64,000 nt of DNA from Kineothrix sp. MB12-C1 (GTDB taxonomy: Bacteria; Bacillota; Clostridia; Lachnospirales; Lachnospiraceae). The stretch spans positions 2,356,001-2,420,000 of the forward strand of contig NZ_CP132957.1 in the NCBI RefSeq assembly GCF_030863805.1, given 5' to 3'. The notes beneath the pieces were generated by a model. It was given only the letters and a program-made list of their open reading frames with translations. It searched no databases and was not told the DNA's origin. Below, piece by piece: positions 62,687 through 64,000 of the stretch. Every line of letters begins with the position of its first letter. Position 1 is the stretch's first letter. A program made the position numbers and the translations under genes.

Positions 62687-64000
62687 ATGGCAAAGGTTAA
62701 GGAATTATTGACAAAACACAAAAAGCTGGCAATACTGCTTTGCGTTATTATCGTGCTCGCAAGCGGTGTATTAGCGGTAAGAGCACAGGTGAAAAAAGGT
62801 ATGGAAGCGATGAATGCGGCTATGAATAAACAGGAAATAGCAGCGGTCGAAAGACGTTCACTGGTAAGCTCCATCTCGGCGACAGGAACGATTGTCAGTG
62901 CAGAAAGCAGGGATATTGTGGTCAATTTGTCTGGGATTGAAGTGGAAACAGTGGCTGTGGAAGTGGGAGACTCAGTAATAGAGGGTGATATTCTGTTGGA
63001 GTTCGATTCTACGGATATTGAAGAGAGCTTGGAAGATGCGAAAACTGCTCTCAATGCGAGTGGGGGGCGATCTGACATTTCTGTTTCTTCTTCGGAAAGA
63101 AGTCTTCAGGAGGCGCAGGCTACGAGGGATATTAATGCCGAACGGGCAAACCAGGACGTGGCAGATGCATGGAATGACTATTTAGAAGCCTTGACGGATC
63201 TGGAAGAGGCGGAGGGTGACTATGAGGATGCGAAGCAAACGACAATTGAAAAAAAGGGAGAGTTGGAAGGCAGTCAGGCGAGATCTTCGGAAGCTCAGTC
63301 GAAAATGACAGAAGCGCAAGCTCTTATGGAATCCTTATCCGGTCAATTCGATAGTATTGTTGCACAGATGAACGAAACTTATCCGGAATATAGTAGCCAA
63401 TTTAATGAAAAATTACATATCGGATCTTCGGAGTTGAGTGGTTTAAGCAGTACAAATCTGGTGCCGGATGAGGCGACAGAGGCGAAAGCATATGTGGATG
63501 GAAAGCTGGTTGACTTAATCGGGATAAGCAATCAGTATCATACGGCGAAAGGCACCTATGACACTGCTGCTGCTTCGTATAATAGCAGCAGTGCAGAAAT
63601 TGCGAGCTGGCAGAGCAAGTATGCTACAGCCCAGGGTAATGAAGCGACTTATGAAAAGGCGATAGATGCTGCGGAAAGTGCCGTAGATAATATGCTCAAT
63701 GCTTATAATAATCAGGTGAGAAGTCAGGAAGACAGCACGAGGAATAACGCCAGCACGGTGGCTGCCAAAGAAGACGGACTGAAAAGTGACAAGCTGACAG
63801 CATCTACAGCGACTCTTTCCGATAAGAAACAGGTGAAACAGTATGAGACTCAGTTAGAGGACTGTATCGTAAAAGCCCCCTTTGCCGGTGTGGTGACGGC
63901 AGTGAATGTAGAAGAGGGAGATATGTATAAAGGAGATACCCTCATTACCATAGAGGATACGAGTGCTTATGAAGTATCCGCTGAAATCGATGAATATGAT
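62687..64000 (+). CDS. Membrane-fusion (HlyD/RND-adaptor-like) efflux protein, 3' end outside window
   Basis: The open frame continues past the last base; 438 codons are visible. An N-terminal transmembrane helix (~14-31) precedes a beta-barrel/lipoyl half ('RRSLVSSISATGTIVSAES', 'SVIEGDILLEFDSTDIEESL'), then a long Ala/Glu/Ser-rich coiled coil (~120-385), then the second lipoyl half 'DCIVKAPFAGVVTAVNVEEG' and 'DTLITIEDTSAYEV'. This is the order of periplasmic adaptor-like proteins of MacA type, which in Firmicutes work with MacB-like ABC transporters (probably encoded after the window). TGGAAGGAG precedes the ATG. Divergent from and probably controlled by the OmpR-type pair. Confidence 0.92.
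   Translation, partial: MAKVKELLTKHKKLAILLCVIIVLASGVLAVRAQVKKGMEAMNAAMNKQEIAAVERRSLVSSISATGTIVSAESRDIVVNLSGIEVETVAVEVGDSVIEGDILLEFDSTDIEESLEDAKTALNASGGRSDISVSSSERSLQEAQATRDINAERANQDVADAWNDYLEALTDLEEAEGDYEDAKQTTIEKKGELEGSQARSSEAQSKMTEAQALMESLSGQFDSIVAQMNETYPEYSSQFNEKLHIGSSELSGLSSTNLVPDEATEAKAYVDGKLVDLIGISNQYHTAKGTYDTAAASYNSSSAEIASWQSKYATAQGNEATYEKAIDAAESAVDNMLNAYNNQVRSQEDSTRNNASTVAAKEDGLKSDKLTASTATLSDKKQVKQYETQLEDCIVKAPFAGVVTAVNVEEGDMYKGDTLITIEDTSAYEVSAEIDEYD

Noticed and set aside
62587-63078. Minus-strand 163-residue Ser/Thr-rich frame
   Set aside because: Antisense shadow of the membrane-fusion protein gene, whose frame is open to the window end with clear family motifs.

Overview
The window reads as a chromosomal segment of a low-to-mid GC, Gram-positive anaerobe of the Clostridia, most probably Lachnospiraceae. 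Reasons: LytTR-free YesM/YesN two-component pairs next to sugar ABC transporters that lack their own ATPase, strong AAGGAGG-type ribosome sites, lipobox-type substrate-binding proteins, a split (two-subunit) transketolase, many GNAT/MerR/ArsR/XRE accessory genes, and no rRNA, tRNA, phage or transposase genes. The species cannot be named from sequence alone.

Layout. 1-8.4 kb: small accessory genes on the plus strand (AraC regulator cut by the window edge; ArsR regulator with two nitroreductases; a methyltransferase; two GNATs; a sugar isomerase-like barrel; a DUF6544 protein; an AAA ATPase; a DsbA-like protein), with debris of three dead genes at 2.9-3.9 kb. 8.5-19 kb: a catalase, a double flavodoxin-fold oxidoreductase, a MerR regulator, two consecutive diguanylate cyclases, an XRE regulator fused to a desulfoferrodoxin-like module, and a two-gene chromate-type transporter divergent from a LysR regulator. 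19.3-35.4 kb: a long plus-strand sugar operon: galactonate dehydratase (dgoD), YesM/YesN, sugar ABC transporter, GH51 arabinofuranosidase, GH2 glycosidase, zinc dehydrogenase, split transketolase, tartronate semialdehyde reductase and glycerate kinase, behind a promoter with two tandem palindromic operators. 35.5-38.7 kb: minus-strand Ntn amidase (choloylglycine hydrolase/penicillin V acylase family), ferritin-like protein and amino-acid permease. 39-42.9 kb: Fur-box-controlled siderophore ABC transporter. 43-54.7 kb: toroid protein, then a second sugar system: YesM/YesN co-translated with a membrane-tethered substrate-binding-protein paralogue, a lipoprotein substrate-binding protein, two permeases and a GH36 alpha-galactosidase, followed by a chemoreceptor. 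56.8-59.6 kb: ABC exporter preceded by an XRE-TPR regulator. 60.4-64 kb: DUF4180 protein, an OmpR-type two-component pair and, divergently, a membrane-fusion protein cut by the window end.

The most unusual content is non-coding. Between 59.6 and 60.3 kb lie two related, divergently oriented structured elements. Each has a long outer palindrome around a ~70-nt three-way-junction core whose two hairpins expose GGA in six-base loops. In one copy the hairpins match the known CsrA-binding consensus, and the core layout resembles the TwoAYGGAY RNA class. Other structured non-coding DNA: a 299-bp gap-free inverted repeat at 43.1-43.4 kb, three 78-79-bp repeats with 37-bp linkers between a substrate-binding-protein gene and its permeases at 50.5-50.8 kb, and a four-site symmetric direct-repeat operator at 62.55-62.62 kb.

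All family calls come from reading motifs in the translated sequence without database searches; functional and regulatory statements are inference unless stated otherwise.
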